Positions 1 to 5,738 of a stretch of 7,637 nucleotides of DNA are shown one piece after another (position 1 is the first letter of the stretch; each line of letters starts with the position of its first letter). Under the pieces are notes generated by a model that was not told the DNA's origin, ran no database searches, and saw only the letters and a program-made list of their open reading frames with translations. Both the position numbers and the translations under genes were made by a program. The stretch comes from Comamonadaceae bacterium CG_4_10_14_3_um_filter_60_75 (GTDB taxonomy: Bacteria; Pseudomonadota; Gammaproteobacteria; Burkholderiales; Burkholderiaceae_C), in assembly GCA_002784245.1 (NCBI GenBank), contig PFKL01000192.1, forward strand, positions 1 to 7,637, in the 5' to 3' direction.

Positions 1-747
1 CGTATCGCCCGAATTGCACAGCCCGAGCAGTTCAGGGTGCAGCTGGTGCTGCCGCGCGGCCAGCAGCAGGCCGTTGACCGGCGTGCCGCCGCATGCCTGG
101 CTGTGCGACACCGTGCTGTCGCGGTTCAGCATCGCCTGCACCGTTTCCCGGTCAACTGCCACGGCGGTGGCGTAGGGCAGGAAGTGCGACAGATCCGAGC
201 TGATGACGAGCAGCGTTTCCTCACCGCCCCACAGCGCGTCGAGCACCTGCGCCACTTGCGCAGGTGTCGCATCGCCCACGGCCAGCGGCACCAGCGTGAA
301 GTTGTCCAGCACGGTTTGCAAAAACGGCAGCTGCACTTCCAGCGAATGTTCCTGCGCATGGGCGGCGACGCTCACCACCACTTGCGGCAGGCTGGTAATG
401 GCGGCCACACCGACCTGGTCGATGGGAATACGTCCCAGCGGCGTGTCAAAGGCATCGACCCCGGGCAGCGCCAGACCGCGCACTGCCACCCGGTGCACAG
501 GTCCGAGCAGGATCACGCGGCGAATGCGGCTGCGCGCCGTGGTCAGCCGCGCATAGGCCAGCGCGGCGGTGCTGCCCGAATAGATGTAACCGGCGTGCGG
601 CACGATGATGGCTTTGGGAACAGCAACCGGCGCACCTTGGCTTTTGGCGGTGGTGCCGGCTAGCAGGTTTTGGACATCGCGCGCCAACACAGCCGCAGGT
701 TGCGGATAAAAACTGCCGGCAACAGCCGGTGGACGTACGTGCAACAT
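1..747 (-). CDS. amrB: AmmeMemoRadiSam system protein B (MEMO1 family), 3' end beyond window
   Basis: I read 249 codons from ATG at 747 (minus) to the window edge without a stop. The start is set by a strong AGGAGGT at 752-758. The N-terminus has the family signature RPPAVAGSFYP (residues 5-15). It is followed by PHAGYIYSG (50-58), LGPVHR (81-86), EHSLEVQLPFL (133-143), SSDLSHFLPY (183-192) and CGGTPVN (219-225). By analogy with human MEMO1, H51, H85, D185, H188 and C219 would be the conserved metal-site residues. MEMO-family proteins are usually about 260-300 residues, so only the last 15-40 or so are missing. In bacteria amrB often accompanies a radical SAM protein (amrS) and an AMMECR1-domain protein (amrA). 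Neither is visible, but they could lie beyond base 1. The biochemical role of the bacterial system is not settled. The gene is transcribed divergently from the adenosyltransferase gene. Confidence 0.93.
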   Translation of the reverse strand, partial: MLHVRPPAVAGSFYPQPAAVLARDVQNLLAGTTAKSQGAPVAVPKAIIVPHAGYIYSGSTAALAYARLTTARSRIRRVILLGPVHRVAVRGLALPGVDAFDTPLGRIPIDQVGVAAITSLPQVVVSVAAHAQEHSLEVQLPFLQTVLDNFTLVPLAVGDATPAQVAQVLDALWGGEETLLVISSDLSHFLPYATAVAVDRETVQAMLNRDSTVSHSQACGGTPVNGLLLAARQHQLHPELLGLCNSGDT

Positions 748-804
748 ACAGACCTCCTCTCAGGCAAGCTGCCAAACCAACATGCACATGCGCCTGATCG
801 GGCC

Positions 805-833
805 ATTATCAAGCCCCGATAATCCCTTATCAA
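805..833 (-). promoter_or_regulatory. sigma70-type promoter for amrB
   Basis: On the minus strand TTGATA (828-833) and GATAAT (805-810) are separated by exactly 17 bases. Each hexamer matches the sigma70 consensus at 5 of 6 positions. Transcription would start near 798, giving a leader of about 50 bases before the amrB ATG at 747. A 6-base dyad (ATCGGG 797-802, CCCGAT 815-820) brackets the -10 box and could be an operator. I see no equally good promoter for the divergent adenosyltransferase gene. No experimental support is implied. Confidence 0.55.
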
Positions 834-855
834 TAGCCACGACAGGAGACCAACA

Positions 856-1431
856 ATGGGCAAGAGACTGACACAAATCGCCACCCGCACCGGTGACGAC
901 GGCACCACCGGCCTGGGTGACAACACGCGCGTGTCGAAAAACAGCCTGCGTGTGCATGCCATGGGCGACGTCGACGAGCTCAACTCCAACATCGGCGTGC
1001 TGTTGTGCGAAGACATGCCCAAACCAGTGCGCCAGCTGCTGGTGCAGGTTCAGCACGAGTTGTTCAATCTGGGTGGCGAACTGTCGATTCCTGGTTTTGA
1101 GCTGCTCAAGCCCGAAGCTGTGCTGGCGCTCGACAACGCGCTGGCGGTGTACAACGGCCAGCTGCCCGCGTTGCAGGAATTTATCTTGCCAGCTGGCACG
1201 CGCGCCGCGTCGCTGGCGCATGTGTGCCGTACCGTGGCGCGCCGCGCCGAGCGCGCGGTGGTGGCGCTTCAGGCGCAAGACGCACTGCGCAGCACGCCAC
1301 GGCAGTATTTGAACCGTCTGTCGGACCTGCTGTTTGTGCTGGCGCGTGTGCTTAACCGTCACCGCAGCGACGGCAGCATCGGTGACGATGTCTATTGGCG
1401 CAGCGAGCGCCTGGCCAAGGCCACCGATTGA
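856..1431 (+). CDS. pduO: Cob(I)alamin adenosyltransferase, PduO type
   Basis: This 191-residue enzyme transfers the 5'-deoxyadenosyl group of ATP to cob(I)alamin, making adenosylcobalamin in the cytoplasm. The ATP-binding N-terminal motif TRTGDDGTTGL is at residues 10-20, followed by TRVSK and GDVDELNS (37-44). The central helix motif FILPAGTRAASLAHVCRT (109-126) leads into VARRAER. The C-terminal signature YLNRLSDLLFVLAR is at 151-164. Length is typical for the single-domain PduO/MMAB family, with no fusion. ATG at 856 has AGGAG at 844-848. It is divergent from amrB and convergent with the DUF465 gene, whose stop is 24 bases away. Lysine 5,6-aminomutase, partly encoded at the far end of the window, depends on this cofactor. 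A functional link is plausible but the genes are not in one operon. The symbol reflects the family, not a propanediol pathway. Confidence 0.95.
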   Translation: MGKRLTQIATRTGDDGTTGLGDNTRVSKNSLRVHAMGDVDELNSNIGVLLCEDMPKPVRQLLVQVQHELFNLGGELSIPGFELLKPEAVLALDNALAVYNGQLPALQEFILPAGTRAASLAHVCRTVARRAERAVVALQAQDALRSTPRQYLNRLSDLLFVLARVLNRHRSDGSIGDDVYWRSERLAKATD

Positions 1432-1455
1432 CGGCCCCTTGCCGTTGCGATCCGC

Positions 1456-1674
1456 TCAGCCTTGCGCGGCTTTTTTCAGGATCGTGTATATCTCGTCTTT
1501 GAGGCGCAGTTTTTCTTTTTTGAGCTTCTCGATTTCTTCGGGCGTACTGGGGTCGGTGCGCGACACCATGCGCTTGACCCGCTGGTCCAGCGCGTTGTGC
1601 TGTTGGTACAGGCTGACAAAGTGGGCGTCGGTGGACTTGAGCTCGGTGATAAGCGCGCGGTATTCAGGAAACAT
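1456..1674 (-). CDS. DUF465 (YdcH-like) small coiled-coil protein
   Basis: This 72-residue protein begins MFPEYRALITELKSTDAHF and ends with a charged helical stretch (PEEIEKLKKEKLRLKDEIYTILKK). The pattern is that of the DUF465/YdcH family: an aromatic/acidic N-terminus, a short turn, then a coiled-coil hairpin. The reading frame stays open upstream to 1740, but ATG at 1674 is preferred. It has GGAG five bases upstream (1680-1683), and family members begin at this point. The 22 extra residues of the longer version do not resemble the family. The molecular function of YdcH proteins is not established, and members are widespread and small in Proteobacteria. The gene is single, converging with the adenosyltransferase gene across a 24-base gap. 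Confidence 0.88.
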   Translation of the reverse strand: MFPEYRALITELKSTDAHFVSLYQQHNALDQRVKRMVSRTDPSTPEEIEKLKKEKLRLKDEIYTILKKAAQG

Positions 1675-1704
1675 GGGCACTCCAGAAAGTTGGACCGGAC
1701 AATG

Positions 1705-1725
1705 CCCGAGCTGGTACAACTCGGG
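1705..1725 (-). promoter_or_regulatory. Short hairpin in the leader of the DUF465 gene
   Basis: CCCGAG (1705-1710) and CTCGGG (1720-1725) form a perfect 6-base inverted repeat around a 9-base loop. It lies 30 bases upstream of the DUF465 start codon. A -10-like CATAAT is present on the minus strand at 1739-1744, so the hairpin would be near the 5' end of the transcript. There is no convincing -35 box and no U-run, so a terminator is unlikely. A leader structure or operator is possible. Confidence 0.3.
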
Positions 1726-1782
1726 TCTGTCGTGGGCCATTATGTGCCCCGGCCTGCTGGGGAAAACCCGTATTGGTTGCTG

Positions 1783-1855
1783 AAAAATTGCCTATTTGCT
1801 CTCAAATAAAGAGCTTTTGCCGCATATTCTGAAAGGGCTGGAGGCCCATTTTCTA
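1783..1855. repeat. Dispersed intergenic repeat, copy A
   Basis: This AT-rich intergenic element resembles the copy at 5677-5738. It has the order A-rich start, hairpin GCTCT (1798-1802) / AGAGC (1810-1814) with a 7-base loop, spacer, GAAAGGGCTGGAGGCC (1831-1846), then a T-rich end. The other full copy has the same 5-base stem and 7-base loop with different but still complementary stem bases. The type resembles a repeat I recall as common between genes in Comamonadaceae; that link is from memory and unverified. It ends a few bases before the thioesterase stop codon. Confidence 0.6.
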
Positions 1856-1860
1856 CATCA

Positions 1861-2283
1861 CTACCTGGGCGCCAAAATGGCCATCGTGATGCGCGACACA
1901 CAGCTGGGCTCGCCCGCGTCATTGACCATGTCGATTTGCCAGACCTGTGTGGTGCGACCCAGATGCACCGGCCGCGCGGTGCCAGTCACCCAGCCGCTTT
2001 TGACGCCGCGCAAGTGGTTGGCGTTGATGTCCAGGCCGACGGCCATGTACCCCGCGGGGCAGGCAAAGTTGGCACCGATCGAGCCCAGCGTTTCAGCCAG
2101 CACCACGCTCACCCCGCCGTGCAGCAAGCCAAACGGCTGGCGCGTGCGCGCGTCCACTGGCACGCGCGCGCTGATGAAGTCGTCGCCGACGGCAACAAAT
2201 TCGATGCCCAGATGGCTGACGGCCGTATCCAAACTGCTGCGGGTGAGGATGTCCAGGGAGAGGGGTTGTTGCCAGATGCGCAT
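1861..2283 (-). CDS. PaaI/EntH-type hotdog-fold acyl-CoA thioesterase
   Basis: This is a 140-residue single hotdog domain that probably hydrolyses an aromatic or other acyl-CoA thioester. The catalytic loop FGLLHGGVSVVLAETLGS spans residues 51-68, with HGG at 55-57 and E64 in the position of the catalytic acid. The later strands HLRGVKSGWVTGTARPVHLGR (90-110) and VWQIDMVND (114-122) match PaaI/EntH/MenI-like enzymes. A longer frame starts at GTG 2322, but ATG at 2283 is preferred because the family begins at MRIWQQP and the GTG lies inside a likely -10 box. No clear Shine-Dalgarno precedes 2283. The gene stands alone on the minus strand and its substrate cannot be told from context. The C-terminus (ITMAILAPR) ends next to repeat copy A. 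Confidence 0.85.
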   Translation of the reverse strand: MRIWQQPLSLDILTRSSLDTAVSHLGIEFVAVGDDFISARVPVDARTRQPFGLLHGGVSVVLAETLGSIGANFACPAGYMAVGLDINANHLRGVKSGWVTGTARPVHLGRTTQVWQIDMVNDAGEPSCVSRITMAILAPR

Positions 2284-2319
2284 GGTTGTGTGTTCGTGGG
2301 TCAAAAGGAAAGAAGCCAC

Positions 2320-2329
2320 CACTATAGTG
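2320..2329 (-). promoter_or_regulatory. Palindromic -10-like box of the thioesterase gene
   Basis: CACTATAGTG is a perfect 10-base palindrome. On the minus strand it contains TATAGT (2321-2326), a 5 of 6 match to the sigma70 -10 consensus. A start near 2314 would give a leader of about 30 bases to the ATG at 2283. No good -35 hexamer is present at 16-18 bases, so this is a weak call. Confidence 0.3.
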
Positions 2330-2415
2330 CTGACGAATGGTGTCTGGGCGGGGCCGGGTGAGATTCAAAGTCAGGCGCAAGAGCTTGGGTCGAGGGCGTC
2401 ATCGCGGTGATTGAT

Positions 2416-2503
2416 GAATCAGCCGGGCGATGTGCTTTGCTACGTGTCCCCCGGCCTTCGGCCTCCTCCTTGACCTCCGCAAAGCGCAGCGCCCGGCTGA
2501 TTC
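2416..2503. repeat. 88-base palindromic element (REP/MITE-like)
   Basis: The outer arms GAATCAGCCGGGCG (2416-2429) and CGCCCGGCTGATTC (2490-2503) are a perfect 14-base inverted repeat. Pairing continues inward through 2430-2440 with 2479-2489, including GCTTTGC/GCAAAGC. This gives 25 base positions with one mismatch (2430/2489) and one G-T. The middle carries its own small hairpin, GGCC-TTC-GGCC (2453-2463). There is no coding sequence and no obvious target-site duplication. It could be a REP-like element, a miniature inverted-repeat element, or a structured RNA. Confidence 0.7.
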
Positions 2504-2621
2504 GGTATGGTCGCTGGCGCGCTGGCAGCGGGAATTCATGGCTAGCCCAGTCGCCGTGCCGGGTTTGCAGTGAAGCTTGGACTCGTCAAAACACATGGCC
2601 CCGAATAAAAATGCCAAAACA

Positions 2622-2666
2622 GTATTTATTGCTAACATTTTGCTAGATAGTTGCCTTTATAAATAC
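2622..2666 (+). promoter_or_regulatory. AT-rich promoter/operator region of the arginine operon
   Basis: GTATTTAT (2622-2629) and ATAAATAC (2659-2666) form a perfect 8-base inverted repeat about 37 bases centre to centre. TATAAA (2658-2663) inside the right arm could be the -10 box, although no good -35 lies at the right distance. A start near 2670 would leave about 64 bases of leader. Poor -35 plus flanking dyads fits an activator-dependent promoter. Lrp/AsnC-type regulators often control arginine and ornithine catabolism, but no regulator gene is in the window. Confidence 0.35.
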
Positions 2667-2733
2667 AAAACTGTCAATTTACATTGTTGCCGTGCTTTGG
2701 GACACTACTTCTTATTCCAAGGAGACTCTCATC

Positions 2734-3822
2734 ATGAAACTGCCACACCCCGTCACCACCCAGTTTTTCAGCGTCCAGGACGTGGCCACCGCCGTTCACA
2801 CCCTGGGGCTGCCCACGGTCTTCCAACGCCTGGCTGACACCATTCGCGCCGACTACCTGCGCTGGAACGATTTTGAAAAATGCGCGCGCGTGGCCAACCA
2901 TTCCAAAGACGGCGTGATCGAGCTGATGCCCATTTCGGATGCCAAAACCTATTCGTTCAAATACGTCAACGGCCACCCCAAAAATACCCAAAACGGCTTG
3001 CCGTGCGTGATGGCGTTTGGCGTGCTGGCCGATGTCGATACCGGCATTCCGGAATTTTTGAGCGAGTTGACGCTGAGCACCGCCTTGCGCACCGCCGCCA
3101 TGTCGGTGGTGGCGGCACAGGCGTTGGCAAGGCCCAACAGCAGAACCATGGCGCTGATCGGCAACGGCGCACAAAGCGAATTCCAGGCACTGGCGTTCCA
3201 TTACCTGATGGGCGTGCAAGAGCTGCGCCTGTATGACACCGACCCGCGCGCCACCGAAAAACTGATCACCAACCTGGGCCACACCACGCTGCGACTGCGC
3301 CTGTGTTCCAGCGTGACCGAGGCCGTGCGCGGTGCCGACATCGTCACCACCGTGACTGCCGACAAAACCAACGCCACCGTACTCACCCCTGACATGCTCG
3401 AGCCCGGCATGCACATCAACGGCGTCGGCGGCGACTGCCCCGGCAAGACCGAGCTGCATCCCGACGTGCTGCGCGCCAGCGCCGTGTTTGTAGAGTACGA
3501 ACCGCAGACCCGTATCGAAGGCGATTTGCAGCATCTGCCGGCTGACTTTGCAGTGACCGAGCTGTGGCAAGTGCTCGCCGGTCAGGCCGCTGGCCGGGCT
3601 GATGCAAAACAGATCACGCTGTTTGACTCGGTCGGCTTTGCGCTGCAAGACTATTCGGTGCTGCGCCTGATGCGTGACCTGGCCAAAGAACTTGGCCTGG
3701 GCCAGCCGGTGAACCTGATTCCCGAGCTGGTCAACCCCAAAGACCTGTTTGTGCTGTTGCAGCCTGAGTCCCAACCCGCCCGCACGGCGCCTGGTGTGAT
3801 CAAAGATATCATCCTCGCATGA
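2734..3822 (+). CDS. ocd: Ornithine cyclodeaminase
   Basis: This 362-residue NAD+-dependent enzyme of the OCD/mu-crystallin family converts L-ornithine to L-proline and ammonia. It closely follows the Pseudomonas putida enzyme as I recall it. Substrate-site residues correspond as R52 (CARVANH), E63 (VIELMP), K76 (YSFKYVNGHP) and R119 (TALRTAA). The Rossmann nucleotide loop is IGNGAQSEFQA (142-152). The catalytic aspartate is D234 in GVGGDCPGKTEL. Other shared stretches are MLEPGMH, FVEYEPQTRIEG and FDSVGFALQDY. ATG at 2734 is chosen over an upstream GTG at 2692 because AAGGAG lies at 2719-2724, nine bases ahead. The stop codon overlaps the arginase start (ATGA, 3819-3822), so the two are co-translated and form an arginine-to-proline route. 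Length and motifs are intact. Confidence 0.96.
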   Translation: MKLPHPVTTQFFSVQDVATAVHTLGLPTVFQRLADTIRADYLRWNDFEKCARVANHSKDGVIELMPISDAKTYSFKYVNGHPKNTQNGLPCVMAFGVLADVDTGIPEFLSELTLSTALRTAAMSVVAAQALARPNSRTMALIGNGAQSEFQALAFHYLMGVQELRLYDTDPRATEKLITNLGHTTLRLRLCSSVTEAVRGADIVTTVTADKTNATVLTPDMLEPGMHINGVGGDCPGKTELHPDVLRASAVFVEYEPQTRIEGDLQHLPADFAVTELWQVLAGQAAGRADAKQITLFDSVGFALQDYSVLRLMRDLAKELGLGQPVNLIPELVNPKDLFVLLQPESQPARTAPGVIKDIILA

Positions 3823-4736
3823 GTGCGCAAGCTGTCAGCCTGATTGGGGTGCCGACCGACATTGGTGCGGGCAGCCTGGGCGCGCGCATGGGCCCGGCGG
3901 CCTTGCGCGTGGCCGGCATCGCGCAGGCGATTGCGCAGTTTGGCGTCGACGTCAAGGACTGTGGCAACCTCAGCGGCCCGGTCAACCCGTGGCAATCGGC
4001 GGTCAACGGTTTTCGGCATTTGCCCGAAGTTGCGCAGTGGAACGAGCTGCTGCATGACGCCACCTACGCCGAGCTCGCAGCTGGGCGCTTGCCGATCATG
4101 CTCGGCGGTGACCACTGCCTGGCCATTGGTTCGATCAGCGCGGTGGCGCGGCATTGCCGCGAACAGCGCAAAAAACTGCGCGTGCTGTGGTTTGACGCGC
4201 ACGCCGATTTCAACACCGCCACCATGACGCCCAGCGGCAACATTCACGGCATGCCGGTGGCGTGTCTGTGCGGGCAAGGGCCGCAAGAGTTGACCCACAT
4301 CGGCGGCCATGTGCCCGCGCTCAACGCCAAAGACATTCGCCAGATTGGCATTCGCAGCGTCGACGCCGGTGAAAAGCGTCTGGTGCACGACATGGGCATC
4401 GAAGTGTTTGACATGCGTTTTATTGACGAGATGGGCATGCGCCACGCGATGGAACTGGCGCTGGCGCTGGTCGATGCCAACACGCATTTGCATGTCAGCC
4501 TGGATGTGGACTTTTTGGACCCCGACATTGCGCCCGGCGTGGGCACCACAGTGCGCGGCGGCCCCACCTACCGCGAAGCGCAGCTGTGCATGGAAATGAT
4601 TGCCGACACCGGCCGCATGGCGTCGCTGGACATCGTCGAACTCAACCCGGCGCTGGACGTGCGCAACAAGACGGCCGAACTGGCGGTCGATCTGGTGGAG
4701 AGCCTGTTTGGAAAGAGCACGCTGATGCGTGCTTGA
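3819..4736 (+). CDS. rocF: Arginase
   Basis: This 305-residue binuclear manganese enzyme hydrolyses L-arginine to L-ornithine and urea. All six metal ligands are in place: H99 (GGDH), D126, H128 and D130 (DAHADFN), D229 and D231 (SLDVDFLDPDIAPGVGT). The catalytic-site histidine is H143 (GNIHGMP) and the conserved glutamate E274 (LDIVELNP). The start GVPTDIGAG and length are those of true arginases rather than agmatinases. In particular, SGNIHGMP and the spacing to the SLDVD motif support arginase over agmatinase or formimidoylglutamase. It overlaps the ornithine cyclodeaminase gene by four bases (ATGA), so its product ornithine is the substrate of the partner. Its stop is six bases from the convergent transporter stop, leaving no room for a separate terminator. 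Confidence 0.95.
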   Translation: MSAQAVSLIGVPTDIGAGSLGARMGPAALRVAGIAQAIAQFGVDVKDCGNLSGPVNPWQSAVNGFRHLPEVAQWNELLHDATYAELAAGRLPIMLGGDHCLAIGSISAVARHCREQRKKLRVLWFDAHADFNTATMTPSGNIHGMPVACLCGQGPQELTHIGGHVPALNAKDIRQIGIRSVDAGEKRLVHDMGIEVFDMRFIDEMGMRHAMELALALVDANTHLHVSLDVDFLDPDIAPGVGTTVRGGPTYREAQLCMEMIADTGRMASLDIVELNPALDVRNKTAELAVDLVESLFGKSTLMRA

Positions 4737-4742
4737 ATCGCC

Positions 4743-5633
4743 TCAGAGGTGCCGGTTCTGCAAGAGCGGCAGCAGCTGCACACCCAGCATGCTGATGAAA
4801 ATCAGCGCACAACCCATCAGCCCCACCGCGTTGAGGCGGTCATCCATCAGAACGTAGCCAAAGGCAGCGGCAAAGACGGCCTCGGACGACAAGAGCATGG
4901 CGGCATCGGTCGCGTAGGCGTAGCGCTGCGCCACCACCTGCGCGGTAAACGCCACGCCTACCGACAGGATACCGGTGTAAGCAATCGGCAGGGCGGCGGC
5001 TTGCAAGTCAGTCCAGCTCAGCGGCTCAAAGAGCAAGCCCCAGCCAAGCGCTACCAAACCACACACGGCAAACTGCCCACCCGCCACCAAAAACGGCGCC
5101 GCCATGCGGTCGGCGACCCGCCCGATCAACATCACATGCACCGCCCACGGCAGCGTCGAGCCAATGATCCACCAGTCGCCCAGGCTGATCGCCACGTCTT
5201 GCGCGCCCGAGAGCAGATACGCGCCAACCACACAAGCCAGCGCCGCCGGCCAGGCCGACCAGTGCGGGCGATGGCGCAATAGCAGCCAGCCCAGCACCGG
5301 CACCAGCGGCACGTACAACGCTGTCAAGAACCCGGCGTTGGTTACGCGGGTGCTCATGATGCCAATCTGCTGCATCGCCGCGCCGAGCAACAAAAGCGAC
5401 CCCAGACCGGCAATCTGCAGCACATCCATTGGTTGCAGCGCAAGGCCTGTGCGTTGCAGCTTGCGCCATTCCCACAGCATCAATGGCAACACCACCAGGG
5501 CGCCGAGCAAAAACCGCACGCCGGTGAACGCCATTGGCCCAACGTGGGCCATGCCCTGGCTCTGAAAAACAAACGCTGATCCCGAGATCAACGCGACCAG
5601 CGTGAGCAGCAAGTTGGCTTGGATACGGGTCAT
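4743..5633 (-). CDS. DMT superfamily transporter, EamA type
   Basis: This 296-residue inner-membrane protein has about ten hydrophobic helices in two EamA-like halves, typical of the 10-TMS drug/metabolite exporter family. The N-terminus (TRIQANLLLTLVALISGSAF) is the first helix and shows the usual internal small-residue motif. GVRFLLGALVVLPLM is the second. The second half begins near SLGDWWIIGSTLPWAVHVML, and LLSSEAVFAAAFGYVLMDDRL is the conserved EamA segment near helix 9. The substrate is unknown. It lies between arginine and lysine catabolic genes, so an amino acid or metabolite is possible. It is on the same strand as kce but 96 bases downstream, across repeat copy B, so membership in the lysine operon is uncertain. 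No strong Shine-Dalgarno precedes the ATG at 5633. Confidence 0.88.
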   Translation of the reverse strand: MTRIQANLLLTLVALISGSAFVFQSQGMAHVGPMAFTGVRFLLGALVVLPLMLWEWRKLQRTGLALQPMDVLQIAGLGSLLLLGAAMQQIGIMSTRVTNAGFLTALYVPLVPVLGWLLLRHRPHWSAWPAALACVVGAYLLSGAQDVAISLGDWWIIGSTLPWAVHVMLIGRVADRMAAPFLVAGGQFAVCGLVALGWGLLFEPLSWTDLQAAALPIAYTGILSVGVAFTAQVVAQRYAYATDAAMLLSSEAVFAAAFGYVLMDDRLNAVGLMGCALIFISMLGVQLLPLLQNRHL

Positions 5634-5655
5634 AGGGAAAATGAGAGTGCTGCGG

Positions 5656-5671
5656 GCAGCGCCTTCGCTGC
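5656..5671. other. Small hairpin upstream of the EamA transporter gene
   Basis: GCAGCG (5656-5661) and CGCTGC (5666-5671) form a perfect 6-base stem with the 4-base loop CCTT. It lies about 23 bases upstream of the transporter ATG and downstream of kce. Without a following U-run it is not a clear intrinsic terminator on either strand. It could be a leader structure. Confidence 0.35.
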
Positions 5672-5676
5672 GCTAT

Positions 5677-5738
5677 TAAATGCTACTTTTAATGTAGCTT
5701 CTTACGCTTGATTGATAAGGGCTAGAAGCCTATTTTAT
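5677..5738. repeat. Dispersed intergenic repeat, copy B
   Basis: This is the best-preserved second copy of the repeat at 1783-1855. It contains GCTAC (5682-5686) / GTAGC (5694-5698) with a 7-base loop. A longer imperfect hairpin follows: GCTTCT (5697-5702) pairs with AGAAGC (5724-5729), plus inner pairs. It then runs AAGGGCTAGAAGCC and into a T-rich end. The right end overlaps the 3' end of kce: the kce stop (TAG, 5730-5732 minus) and the last two or three codons lie within the repeat. Confidence 0.65.

Larger units (their letters stand above)
2284..2733. other. 450-base intergenic region between divergent genes
   Basis: No convincing gene is seen here. Open frames are short and overlap a palindrome. 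From left to right it holds the thioesterase promoter candidate (2320-2329), a featureless GC-rich stretch, the palindromic element at 2416-2503, about 90 bases of unassigned sequence, and an AT-rich tract (about 2605-2685) with an inverted repeat and a TATAAA box ahead of the ornithine cyclodeaminase gene. Since both neighbours point away, the palindrome cannot be a terminator for either of them. Confidence 0.6.

Noticed and set aside
37..663. A 208-codon plus-strand open frame at the left end.
   Set aside because: The minus strand at this place encodes a clear MEMO-family protein, so this is its antisense shadow.
1456..1740. A longer start for the DUF465 protein at 1740.
   Set aside because: The extra 22 residues do not resemble the family, while ATG 1674 has GGAG at the right distance.
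2532..2578. EcoRI, NheI and HindIII sites clustered within about 47 bases, resembling a cloning polylinker.
   Set aside because: Flanking sequence on both sides is ordinary genomic sequence with no vector features, and sites of six bases can cluster by chance.
2674..3774. A 366-codon minus-strand open frame opposite ornithine cyclodeaminase.
   Set aside because: Antisense shadow of a gene with full catalytic motifs; composition is glutamine/histidine/glycine-rich and unlike a known protein.
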